Positions 1-25,961 of a stretch of DNA of 64,000 nucleotides are shown here, in pieces. A program made the position numbers and the translations under genes. The notes under the pieces are model-generated. The model ran no database searches. It saw nothing but the letters and a program-made list of their open reading frames with translations, and was not told the DNA's origin. The number at the start of each line of letters is the position of its first letter. Position 1 is the stretch's first letter. The stretch comes from Sorex araneus (Eukaryota; Chordata; Mammalia; Eulipotyphla; Soricidae). The stretch is from positions 4,551,051-4,615,050 of the forward strand of contig NC_073312.1 of assembly GCF_027595985.1 (NCBI RefSeq), in the 5' to 3' direction.

Positions 1-15886
<15,886 letters not shown>

Positions 15887-15900
15887 GATGGAAATCTCCG

Positions 15901-15975
15901 TCCCCCAGCATGCCCCGCGCGGGGCCGGCGGCCTTCCGGGCAGCCCCGGCGCGCGGCATGCTGGGGGATGTAGTC
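15901..15975. promoter_or_regulatory. ABRAXAS2: Pair of convergent ZNF143/THAP11-type motifs
   Basis: On the plus strand 15,902-15,918 reads CCCCCAGCATGCCCCGC. On the minus strand 15,975-15,951 reads GACTACATCCCCCAGCATGC followed by CGCGC, which fits the long ZNF143 (Staf, SBS2) motif ACTACA-N-CCCAGCATGC. The two cores face each other about 40 bases apart, just upstream of the ABRAXAS2 start codon. Confidence 0.75.
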
Positions 15976-16209
15976 TCGGGCGGGTGAGGCCGCGGGGCCC
16001 GGTCTCCGGGCAGGGAGCGAGGGCTGGCCGGTGGGTGAGCGGATCGCTGGCTAGGCCGTCGGACGCGCCGCGGTGTGGCAAGACACACGTCCTCGGAGGG
16101 TCTCGCTCTCCGCTCGCCTCGGGCAGCGCGGCTTCTGCAGAATTTCCGGGTGCTGGACAACGTTTTTTCACTATGCAAATACAATTGTCACTATCAAAAA
16201 AACAGCCAG

Positions 16210-16400
16210 CGAGGGCGGGGTGCAAAGAGATAGCGGGCACTTGCCTAGCGTGCAGCCGATCAGGGCTCGATCCTCCGCACCACATAGGGTCCCCTGAACC
16301 CCGCGAGGAGTGATCCCTAAGCACAGAGCCAGGAGTAAGCCCTGGGCATAGCTGGATATGGACCCCAAACAGCACACACACACACACACACACACACTGC
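16210..16400 (+). repeat. SOR SINE with (CA)n tail
   Basis: This older SINE ends at GGATATGGACCCCAAACAG and runs straight into a (CA)n tract at 16,373-16,397. The microsatellite appears to have grown from the SINE tail. Confidence 0.8.
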
Positions 16401-16666
16401 AGGTGTCCTCCCCCACCCCCCGACTCCCTACTTCTCCCCCCATAGAAGAACATGATGTAATTTCAGCTTCCAAGGACCACTAGGGATTTCAGTGGGAAAA
16501 TGTGGCAGGAAGGGAGAAGTGGGGGTTAGAGCAAAGGTTGCCAGGGAATTGGTGTGGCTCAACTGTCAAGAACCTGCCTGAGACCTGATCCCTGACATCA
16601 ACCTTAAAGGCGGGCGGGGAAGGCAAAGAAAAACCAAAAATCTGAGAATAATGTTTCTCTCCATCC

Positions 16667-17035
16667 AAAACTGGGCTCCTACGCTGGAAGTCACGCCCTC
16701 GACCCACCCTCGGCGCCATCTTGCCACATTCAACAGAGAAGAGGCCAGGCATTCTGGTGAGCAACTCGGCCGGCGGAGAAATGCTCTGGACCCGAAACCG
16801 GGCCAACAACACCGGGGATCCAGACGGAGGAGATATAGCCAGCACACCTTCTCCAGATGGAGCCCTGGCGACACTGAGCAGCAACTAACACGGCTCTGGC
16901 TTGCGGGACTGGGACACATCCAAACCGTGAGGCCGCATTAGCAGCCGCGCGACCTTTTCTAAAAACTGAAAACATACAATCTTTTAATGGAAAACCAATT
17001 ATCAAATGCAAAAAAAAAAAAAAACTGGGCTCCTA
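16667..17035 (+). mobile_element. Unidentified retroposed unit with poly(A) and target-site duplication
   Basis: A 339-base insert (16,682-17,020) ends in a run of at least 14 A and is flanked by identical 15-base copies of AAAACTGGGCTCCTA (16,667-16,681 and 17,021-17,035). This is the signature of L1-type retroposition in plus orientation. The insert is neither SOR nor a recognisable L1 segment. It contains GGCGCCATCTTG near its 5' end and an AT-rich 3' end. It could be a processed pseudogene of a short transcript or an internally deleted L1; I cannot identify the source. Confidence 0.8.
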
Positions 17036-17159
17036 ATCTCCCAAGAGCTTCTTTTACCACACTCTTTCCAAACTCAAAAAAATAACATTCTTTATCTATT
17101 TAAAATCCTTGAACTAATTGTTTTTCACATACACCCCATCTCTTACATCCCAATTTTTC

Positions 17160-17362
17160 TTTTGGGGAGAGAGGGGTTCAGACCTCATAGAAAAACTCAG
17201 GTATTGCTCCTGGCGCTGTGCTAAGGAATCACTCCTGGAGGTGATCTGCTCTGGGGACCATGTGTGGCACCAATGACCCAACCATGGCCTGCCACATGCA
17301 AATCTAGATTGATTGCATGCAAAGCAGGTATCTTACCTGCTGTACTAGCTCTCTGACCCCAA
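17160..17362 (-). repeat. SOR SINE with extra internal sequence
   Basis: It reads, in antisense, from CTTTTGGGGAGAGAGG through ACCTGCTGTACTAGCTCTCTG. It is older and longer than usual because of a duplicated TGCATGCAAA segment near the B box. Confidence 0.7.
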
Positions 17363-17434
17363 AAGAGGGAGTTTTGGAGGTTGAGCTTAATGAATATGGG
17401 CAGCCACAAAACTGTAGCTATAATACTGCATGGA

Positions 17435-17575
17435 AGGGCCAGAGAGATAGCATAGTGGGTAGGGCACATTGCTTGCATACAGCTCACCAACACCCTATAT
17501 GGTCTCCCAAGCCTGCCAGGAGTGATCCCTCAGTACAGAGCCAGGAGTAAGCTCTGAGCACAGCTCCCCAACCCC
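17435..17575 (+). repeat. SOR SINE, older copy
   Basis: The head GGGCCAGAGAGATAGCATAG is clear. Part of the B box region is deleted and the tail has become a C-run. Confidence 0.8.
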
Positions 17576-17586
17576 CCCCCCCCCCA

Positions 17587-18040
17587 CACAAAGGACTGGA
17601 GGAAAGGATGAAAATTGAAGTCATCACTACCAAGACCATTGCTGGCCCCTGCCTGCCAGGCTCTGTTCTAAACTCTTGTCATGCAGCTCATTAGCTCAAC
17701 ATTCCTTAGGACCCTCTGAGGCAGACCCCCTTATACTCTGTTTACAGCAAAAGAACCTAAGCTAGCATTCACTAAGCCTTTGTCACGAGTCAGGCACTTA
17801 AAATATCACAGGAAGACTCTCATCGAATCTCTCATCGAATCTTTGCACTGCAGTTGCCTTATGCTGCTGCGGCTATTATTATCCTTGCTATCAGGATGGG
17901 CTGTGAGTGTGTGGGGGGCGGGTTGTCTGAGAAACAGAGGGGTTTGTCCATCTCATACTTGCTAAGGCTTGGACTCAGAACCTGGCAGCCCCACCCCAGA
18001 GTGTGCACCCAGCTGTCTTTCGCAGGCTCACCACAAGAGT
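17587..18040. other. Intergenic unique sequence
   Basis: No gene, promoter or repeat was recognised. A 13-base tandem duplication (TCTCATCGAATCT) lies near 17,818-17,843. Confidence 0.5.
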
Positions 18041-18047
18041 ATTGGGT

Positions 18048-18224
18048 GTTGGGGCTGGAGTGATAGCACAGCGGGTAGGGCGTTTGCCTTGCACGCGGCC
18101 AACCCGGGTTCGAATCCCAGCATCCCATATGGTCCCCTGAGCACCGCCAGGGGTAATTCCTGAGTGCAGAGCCAGGAGTAACCCCTGTGCATCGCCAGGT
18201 GTGACCCAAAAAGGAAAAAAAAAA
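18048..18224 (+). repeat. SOR SINE, young, with target-site duplication
   Basis: A complete copy with A box TAGCACAGCGGG and B box GGTTCGAATCC. It is flanked by the perfect duplication AGAGTATTGGGTGTT (about 18,037 and 18,225). It inserted next to an older SINE. Confidence 0.95.
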
Positions 18225-18240
18225 AAGAGTATTGGGTGTT

Positions 18241-18430
18241 GGGGCCAGAGAGCTGGTGTAGGGTTAAGGCACATGCTTGCATCCACCTGGCCCTGGTTTG
18301 ATCACCAGTACCCCAGTTTGATGATGTGCTCAGAGCATTATTGTAGAGCGGGCGCATTCTGTGCCTCCCAGCTGGGCACCATGGACACAGCCCAGGTAAT
18401 CCTTGGCACCGCAGGGCCTGGGCAGTACTG
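18241..18430 (+). repeat. SOR SINE, old
   Basis: It starts GGGGCCAGAGAGCTGGTGTA; the body is divergent and extended and there is no clear tail. Confidence 0.6.
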
Positions 18431-18599
18431 CATCCTCGGATCTTTGTTGAATAACCTAAGGCCAAGAATCTTCCAAAGCCTCCCCCTACCCTCCTCAAGT
18501 CTGCTTTAAGCCCCACCCCCTCGAAAAAAAAAAGATTGGGCTGTGATGGATTAAAAAAAAAGGGAGGAGGGTTCAAGAGGGATACGTGATGGCGCGGTG

Positions 18600-18900
18600 A
18601 CCACGGCGTAGGATGACCAAGGTGAAACGTGAAATCCGATTCCCGGGTTGGCCAATGGGGACGCGAAGGACCACGCTCGCGCTTGCACGCTCAGTTCCAG
18701 AGCCGTAGGCGCTCAGGGTGGCGGGCTGCAGGGATTGGCGGAGCGGTAGGAACAGGAGCCAATCAGAGTTCTCCCCGTCTCCACCCTCCTCCTGGGCCGG
18801 CCCCCCGGTGGGCGGGGCATCGCCTCTTGGCTCCGCCCAGCCGCCCGCGGCTGGCGAGCAGGGTCCGAATCTGGCTCCACCTGCCCCAATTGCAGGAGTG
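18600..18900. promoter_or_regulatory. CpG- and CCAAT-rich promoter-like block
   Basis: The block contains CCAAT at 18,652-18,656, the inverted form ATTGG at 18,734-18,738 and CCAAT again at 18,759-18,763 (GAGCCAATCAGAG). GC boxes follow at 18,810-18,818 (GGGCGGGGC) and about 18,830. Several NF-Y sites next to Sp1 sites are typical of a mammalian core promoter. It lies 2.7 kb from the ABRAXAS2 start and 2.2 kb from the EEF1AKMT2 start, so it belongs clearly to neither. Confidence 0.6.
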
Positions 18901-19890
18901 ACCGGAAGCTCCTGGCCCGGCCTGTGAGGCCCAAACTTCCCGAGTCACCCTGGTGCCAGAGCGGGATCTCGAAAGCAGCGTGTTCGCCACCCCCCCCGCC
19001 CCGCACAGGACTCCCTCCTAACGGCTGTTCCCGGGCTGCCCACACACCGCAGACGCATCGGGGTGGGTGAGACGCCGGCCCCGGAGGCCGGAGGGGTCAG
19101 GAGCTTCTTAATTAGAACCTACCCCGGCAAACCACTCCCGGCGCATTCCAGCTTTCTCCAGCACCGCGAGTCTAGCGGAGATCAAAACAGCCCGTTGCCC
19201 AGGGCAGCGCTAATTGGCCGCGGCATCCGGTGCCTTTATTGCTCTGTAACAAGGTTACTCACGCTCCTTCTAGAGTTCTCTAATCACTCTACACCGGGGG
19301 GCTCCGTCCCGCGCCCCCCGGCTCTGAGCGCACGCCGGGCGGGGCAGGGGCTGCGCGCTCGGCCGGGCCGGGGTTCTGCGAGCCGGGGAGGGAGCCGCCG
19401 ACGCTCCTTCCTGCCCCCCGGGACCCGCTGGGCTTCTGTCAACAGAGAGGTGACCCAGGAAACCACCCCTAGCAGCCCTGCTAGGGGCCCGAGCTGCCCT
19501 GGGGACCCGCGCCCCCAGACCCCTGCCCAGCAGTTCTCGGCTGTTAGACTGCAGACCCAGCCCTGGAAGCCAGTCCCGAAGGGCCGCTGGGTCTCTGGGT
19601 CACTGGCCGGAGCAGGTTTACAGAACAAGCTGGCATGGTTTGGGGGGCTGCTGTGGGTAGGAGGGTTGGAGGGGGCCGGGCGCCCGCCCAGGGAGGAGCT
19701 TCCCGGCCGTTAGCCTCTCAGCAGCTCTTACAACGCTCTTAGCAAGGTGGTCGCTGGATTTGGGGGGAGGTCCTATGACCCTAATTTCTTCTCTTCATGT
19801 TTCTTTATTGATAACTAAATTATTTATTAACAATAATAATTCTTAGTAAAGAAATGATTTAAGTAAATCAATCTTAATAAATTCTAATTT
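18900..19890. other. GC-rich intergenic sequence downstream of the promoter-like block
   Basis: CpG content stays raised to about 19,420, with a further inverted CCAAT (CTAATTGGCCGCGG, about 19,210) and an AT-containing segment CCTTTATTGCTCTGTAACAA. It becomes AT-rich after 19,790, with a (CT)n/(TA)n tract at 19,896-19,921. No exon was recognised. Confidence 0.5.
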
Positions 19891-19919
19891 ATTCTCTCTC
19901 TCTCTCTCTATATATATAT

Positions 19920-20090
19920 ATTTGCTTTTTGGGTCACACCCGGCGATGCTCAGAGGTTACTCCTGGTTCTGCACTCAGGAATTACTCCTGATGGTGCTGG
20001 GGGAACCATTTGGGATGCCAGGGATCAAACCCCGGTCGGCCGCGTGCAAGGCAAACGCCCTTCACGCTGTACTATCGCTCCAACCCCTCC
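19920..20090 (-). repeat. SOR SINE, fairly young
   Basis: Nearly complete in antisense (CTTTTTGGGTCACACCCGGC to TACTATCGCTCCAACCCC), preceded by a (TA)n tract in place of poly(T). Confidence 0.9.
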
Positions 20091-20099
20091 ACATATATT

Positions 20100-20532
20100 C
20101 TTTTTTGGCATCAACGCTGCTCTGCTCAGGGCTTACTCCTGGCTCTGTGCCCAGGGGTCACTCCTAGCTGGTTCAAGTGTCAGAGATCAAAGCCGGGTAG
20201 GCAGCATTCACGACAAGTGCCTTACCACCTGCACTGTCCGTAGTGAAAAAACAAAGCTTGGGGTCCACGTCCAGTGTAGGGGGTGCGCAGGAGGGTCCTG
20301 GGATCAAACCCAGACCTCCGGCAAGGACAGCCTGTCACCACCCCAAAGCCCCCCATCCCCCATTTTATGTTTTGGGGCTGCTCCCAGCAGTGCTCAGGGC
20401 TTCCTCCTGGCTTTGCGTTTAGGGACCACTCCTAGCAGGGCTCAGGGGACCCAGTAGGGAGCGTGGTTTGAACCCGGGTCCGGCATGGTCAAGGCAAGTG
20501 CCCTACCGGCTGCTCTATAGCTCTGTCCCCAT
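20100..20532 (-). repeat. Two older antisense SOR SINEs
   Basis: Copies at about 20,100-20,243 and 20,366-20,532 are diverged but keep the CTCAGGGCTTACTCCTGGCT-type body. Unique sequence of about 120 bases separates them. Confidence 0.75.
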
Positions 20533-20539
20533 CAAGGGT

Positions 20540-20727
20540 TTTTACTTTTTTTTTTTTTCTTTTTGGGTCACACCCAGCAATGCACAGGGTCACTCCTGGC
20601 TCATGCACTCAGGAATCACCCCTGGCCGTGCTCAGGGGACCATATGGGATGCTGGGATTTAAACCCGGGTCGGGGGTCAGCTGCATGCAAGGCAAACGCC
20701 CTACCCGCTGTGCTATCACTCCAGCCC
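20540..20727 (-). repeat. SOR SINE with target-site duplication
   Basis: Complete antisense copy flanked by ATCAAGGGTTTTTA on the left and ATCCAGGGGTTTTTA on the right, an imperfect duplication. It contains a small GGGTC duplication inside the B box region. Confidence 0.9.
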
Positions 20728-20939
20728 CCATCCAGGGGTTTTTAAGGCAGCGTCCCAGCCGTCACATACGGACGCCAACTCCTGCGGCTGGCTGTCCACT
20801 CTCCGCTCCCCTCGGCCAGGACCGGCCGGTCTGGGAGTCTGGGCAGGGAGGCGTCCGCTGCAAGGACTCAGCGTGGCCTCCCCCCGCCAGCCTTTTCCCG
20901 AAAGGCCATGCCAGGAACGGCCCCCGACAAGGCGTCCCG

Positions 20940-21560
20940 AATGGAGTGGCGATAGCCCAGGACCGCGGGCCGCAGGGGTCGGGGCAGTGGAGGAGAGAGG
21001 CGGGGAGGGTGGCCGCCGGCGGGGCTGAGAGCAGTCGAGAGGCGGCCTCCCGCGGCCTAGCGGCGCCCGCCGCGCATCCGCTCTGCCCTGCCGCGCCTCT
21101 ATGGCGGGGTCGGGCCGTGCGGGCGCGGGGCGGCATGAGCGCGGGAGGGGGCGGCGGCGGCCGGGGCTCGGGGGTCGCGGCGCGCTCCCGGGACGGCAGT
21201 CCTGGCGGGGACGGCTTTGCCCCGTCGGCGCTGGGGACCCGAGAGCAGTGAGTGCGGCCCGGGGTTGGCGGGGGAGGCGCGTGCCCCGGCTGGCGGGGTG
21301 CGGGGCCCGCCCGGGGGTGCCCGCGGGGTCGGGGGTGGGTGGGCGGTGGGGTCCCGGGGGGCGGGGGCGGGAGAGGGGCAGGCGGCGAGAGGGGTAAATC
21401 GGGGCGGCGCACCCTGCAGCGGGCAGGGGTCCGCGCCTGCTGGGCCGAACCGGGCCGGTGCGGCGGGCCCGCCGGAGCCCCGAGGCCCGTCCCCGCGCCC
21501 ACAGCCCCGCCGCGCGCTTCCCCGGGAACTCGGCCCCGCGTGTAGTTCTGTATTCCCGGA
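20940..21560. promoter_or_regulatory. EEF1AKMT2: CpG island and promoter of EEF1AKMT2
   Basis: Dense CpG sequence without a TATA box surrounds coding exon 1. The transcription start cannot be fixed from sequence; it probably lies between about 20,960 and 21,100. Confidence 0.85.
21135..21247 (+). CDS. EEF1AKMT2: EEF1AKMT2 coding exon 1
   Basis: The exon encodes residues 1-37 (MSAGGGGGGRGSGVAARSRD and on to SALGTRE) and two bases of His38, then a GTGAGT donor. The ATG has G at -3. The low-complexity Gly-rich tail with a conserved PSALGTRE end is typical of the family. Confidence 0.93.
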
Positions 21561-24500
21561 GCCAGAATGCGGCGGAGCCCGGGGCACTTAATAGAAGACT
21601 CGTATTTTTAAAGGTTTTTTTTTTTTTTTTTCGCTTTTTGGGTCACACCCGGCGGTGCACAGGGGATACTCCTGGCTCTGAGCTCAGGAATTACTCCTGG
21701 CGGTGCTCGGGGGACCATATGGGATGCTGGGAATCGAACCCGGGTAGCTTCGTGCAAGGCAAATGGACTACCCGCTGTACTATCGCTCTGGCCCAAAACT
21801 CGTATTTTTATTGATTTAATTTAATTTTTTTTTCTTTTTTGGGTCACACCCGGTGATGCACAGGGGTTACTCCTGGCTCTGCACAAAGGAATTATCCCGG
21901 CGGTGCTCGGGGGACCATATGGGATGCTGGGAATCGAACCCAGGTCGGCTGCATGCAAGGCAAACATCCTACCCGCTGTGCTATCGCTCCAGCCCTCAAG
22001 ACTCGTATTTTTAAAGGTTTTTATTATTATTATTTTAAATTATTTTGGTTTTGGGCCACTCCTGGCTGTGCCTGGGACTCAGGTATCCCTCCTGGCAGGC
22101 TCTGGGGGCCCTATGGGATGCTGGGGATGGGACCAGCATCCCACGTGTGAGACAAGTACAGTAGCTGCTGTACTATAGCTCAGGCTGACAAGCACGTTTT
22201 AAACGTCTTTCATGAACATCACTGTAATATGTTAGAAATGTCACGTGTAATTGCTCCTGTGTCTAATCCCGGAATCGTGCTTTGCCTTTGGCTCCTTACC
22301 TAGCTGGGATTCTGTGTATGAGCGAGAACTAGAGACCTTCCAAGAGTATGGAGACTGTGGAGAAATCTGGTGAGTTAGACAAAAAAAGCGCAATCACAAA
22401 CCAGAAGCACACATGTGTCTTTCTTTTTTTTCTTTTTGTTTTTTGGGTGTTTAGGCCACACTGGTGATGCTCAGCGCTTACGCCTGGTTTTGCACTCAGG
22501 AATCACTCCTGGCGGAGCTCAGGGGACTGGATGGGATGCCAGTGATGTGACCTGGGTCAGCTGTGTGCAAGGCAAGCGCCGTGGCCACTGTGCTGTTGCT
22601 TCAGTCCTGGATCTTTTATTTTTATTTTTTATTTTTTTGCTTTTTGGGTCACACCTGGCGATGCACAGGGGTTACTCCTGGCTCTACACTCAGGAATTAC
22701 CCCTGGCGGTGCTCAGGGGACCAAATGGGATGCTGGGATTCGAACTCGGATCAGCTGCGTGCAAGGCAAACGCCCTACCCGCTGTGCTATCGCTCCAGCC
22801 CCTCTTTTATTTTTTTAAATTCATTTTTTTGGAGGGAGGCTACACCCAAAGTTTACTCCCGACTCTGCACTCAGGGATCACTCCTGGCCCTGCTAGGGTG
22901 ACCACATGGGGTGCTCGGACGCAAGGCCTTCTCCACTGGTTCTATCCGCTGTACTATCGCTCGGGCCCCTACGTATTATTTCTTTTTGTTCATTTGTTTT
23001 TGGTTCACATCCAGGATATTCAAGGGTTACTCCTGGCTTTGCACTTAGGAATTACTTCTGGTGGGACTTAGGGAACCATATCGGATGCCGGGGATTAAAC
23101 CTGGGTTGGAAAAGCAAGTGCCCTCCCCTCTCTACTATTTTTTCAGCTCCCCCCAATATTATTTTATTTATTTATTTATTTATTTTTTGCTTTTTGGGTC
23201 ACACCCAGAGATGCTCAGGGGTTACTCCTGGCTTTGCACTCAGGAATTACTCCTGGCGGTGCTTGGGGGACCATATGGGATGCCGGGGATCGAACCCGGG
23301 TCGGCCACGTGCAAGGCAAACGGCCTACCCGCTGTGCTATCGCTCCGGCCCCCCCAATATTATTTTATAGTTTTAAGAATGATAATTTGGACTCTGGAAA
23401 AACTATGGTTTTTGTATGGCATATGGTTGTACTTTTGCTCTGTAACTTCTTTGTTATTTGCTTAACTGATTTCTCTCTAATAGGTTTGGAGAAGAGAGTA
23501 TGCATCGACTAATAAGGTGGATGCAGAAAGCCAAGATTCCGCTGGACGCTGCAGTGCTTGATATTGGAACTGGAAACGGTGTTTTCCTGGTGGAACTTGT
23601 TGGTACTTTTAATATTCTAGTGATACAAAGTAATTGCAAAGTGAAATTTTTAAAAAATCTTGCCACTGAGAATACTAAGTGGCAGGTCTAGAATATTCAA
23701 GTAATTGGGGGCTGGAGAGATAGTATGTACAGGGGGCCAGATGTTTGCCTTGCACAGTCTATCTGGGTCTAAAAATCAGAAAAGAAATATCTAAGTAACC
23801 ATAGCACTTTGGGAAGTCACAGGTGCTAAGGGGAGGCTTCAGGGACTGTGGGAAACAACCAGATAGAAGTCGGGGGGTCTGAGGCATAGTTGACTCTGAG
23901 GAATAGCTTTCACAGTGAGTAAGCTGCTCATTTCCTGGCTTTAGTTCTTAAAAGTTTTTTTTTTCTTCTTGGGTCACATCCAGTGATGCTCAGGGGATAC
24001 TCCTTGCTCTGCACTCAGGAATTACTCCTGGTGGTGCTTGGGGGACCCTATGGGATGCCGGGGATTGAACTTGGGTCAGCTGCATGCAAGGGCAATGCCC
24101 TACCCACTGTACTATCGCTTTAGCCCAGTTCTTAAAGGTTTTGATGAGATGATCTCTCTCTTTCTCTCTCTCTCTCTTTCTCTTCTCTATCTCTTCCTGT
24201 ACTATTCATTTCTAGTTCAGCACTCAAAACAGCTTTATGACAATGATTTTTTTGTACTTCCAGTAGGATATAGATTATACACTTAGCAAGTGTATATTTT
24301 TAAATTTTGTTTTTTGGGGGCAACGCCTGACTGCTCTGGGCTGACTCCCGGCTCTGTGCTCAGGGGGGCCAGCGATCAAACCCTGGGTAGTTGCTTACAG
24401 AGCAGGCACTCTCCTCACTGTACTGTCTTTCCAGCCCGCGAACATAGAATTTAAAAAAATCTAACTGCCTCCCTGTGCCAAGCTTCATGCTAGGCTCTGG

Positions 24501-25910
24501 CAACACAAAAATTTAGAACTTGTATTTGAGTTGTTTGTGGTGTTGTCGAGAACAGCCTGCCGTAGCTGGGCAGACAGCGCCCAGGAGATAGCGTAGCGCT
24601 AAGGGGCTTGCCTGGTGTTTTGTTTTTTTTTTTCTTTTTACCAGTTCTTTTTCAGATACCTACTTATCAGGTATATACTGTGTTAGTATTTTCCCTAGTC
24701 TGTAGCTTGCCTATTCACTCTCTTTTTTTTTTTTAAATTTATTTATTTTTAATTAGTGAATCACCCTGAGGGTACAGTTACAGATTTATACACTTTTGTA
24801 CTTATGCTTCCCTCATACAAAGTTCGGGGACCCATCCCTTCACCAGTGCCCATTCTCCACCACCAGTAAACCCAGCATCCCTCCCACCCTCCCCAATTTG
24901 TTTTTTTTTTTTTTTTTTTCTTTTTGGGTCACACCTGGTGATGCACAGGGCTCACTCCTGGCTCATGCACTAAGGAATCACCCCTGGCGGTGCTCAGGGG
25001 ACCATATGGGATGCTGGGAATCGAACCTGGATCGGCCGTGTGCAAGGCAAACGCCCTACCCGCTGTGCTATCACTCCAGCCCCCTTGCCTGGTGTTTTTA
25101 ACTGGCTTTGATCCCCAGCACCATGGGGCACCTGGATTGCATGCGGAGCTGATGCGTGGTCCCAGAAATACTGACCGTGGTGAACTTTGACCCAGGAGGG
25201 GTTCTGAGGAGTCCGCAGCTGCGTCAGGGGTAGACTGAGGGGCAGGTGTGGTGAGGGGCTGTGAGTTTCAGGAAGGGGAGATGCGTGTGGAGGCGGAAGG
25301 CTGGAGCAGTGTGGCCGGCAGCGGCCTGGAAGCGTTTCACTAAGTGAGTGTGTAAAGTGCACGTAGGGGACGACCAGAGGGCAGGTCACGTTAGGGTAGG
25401 GGTCACCTCACGCTCCAGACCTGACTTGCAGGTTGTGGGAGCCATTAAAATGTCTGAGGAGGGGCTGCAGACATGGCACGGGGGTTCAGGGTGCATGTGG
25501 CCAGACCACTAGGCTCCCCAGCTCCGTGTCGTCCCCAAGTGTCCCTGGGAGCAGCCCAGAGACCCCCAAGCACTGCTGAGAGAAGCCTGGAGACCCCGGG
25601 CTCTGCTGGGAGCAGCCCTGGAGACCCCGGGCTCTGCTGGGAGCAGCCCTGGAGACCCCGGGCTCTGCTGGGTGCAGCCGGGCGGGTCCCATCACCCCAG
25701 GGTGGCTTGGGTAGTCTTTGGCCACATGGGGCCTGACAGGACGTGGGCCCTGGCCCTGGCCTGAGGCTTGCTTGGCTGAGCTGCACTGAGGGGTCCGTGG
25801 GCCTCCTGCAGAGGTCGCTTGCTGCGATGCATCAAGAGGCCTGTCTCGGCCCCCAGCACTGTACGGTCCCCTGCACACAGCATATGGGGCTCCAAATTTA
25901 CCAAACCATG

Positions 25911-25961
<51 letters not shown>

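Larger units (their letters stand above)
21101..22321 (+). other. Overlapping upstream ORF of EEF1AKMT2 (spliced, 54 codons)
   Basis: An ATG at 21,101 lies 34 bases upstream of the main start, in a different frame. Its reading frame runs 49 codons through exon 1, crosses the splice exactly in phase and stops at TGA (22,319-22,321) after five codons of exon 2. The context is weak (T at -3, G at +4). Whether it is transcribed depends on where the transcription start is. Confidence 0.6.

Noticed and set aside
23484-23691. Unspliced extension of EEF1AKMT2 exon 3 as the true exon end
   Set aside because: The next exon continues the conserved AKCGFSN segment in phase after residue 98; the extension has no family similarity.
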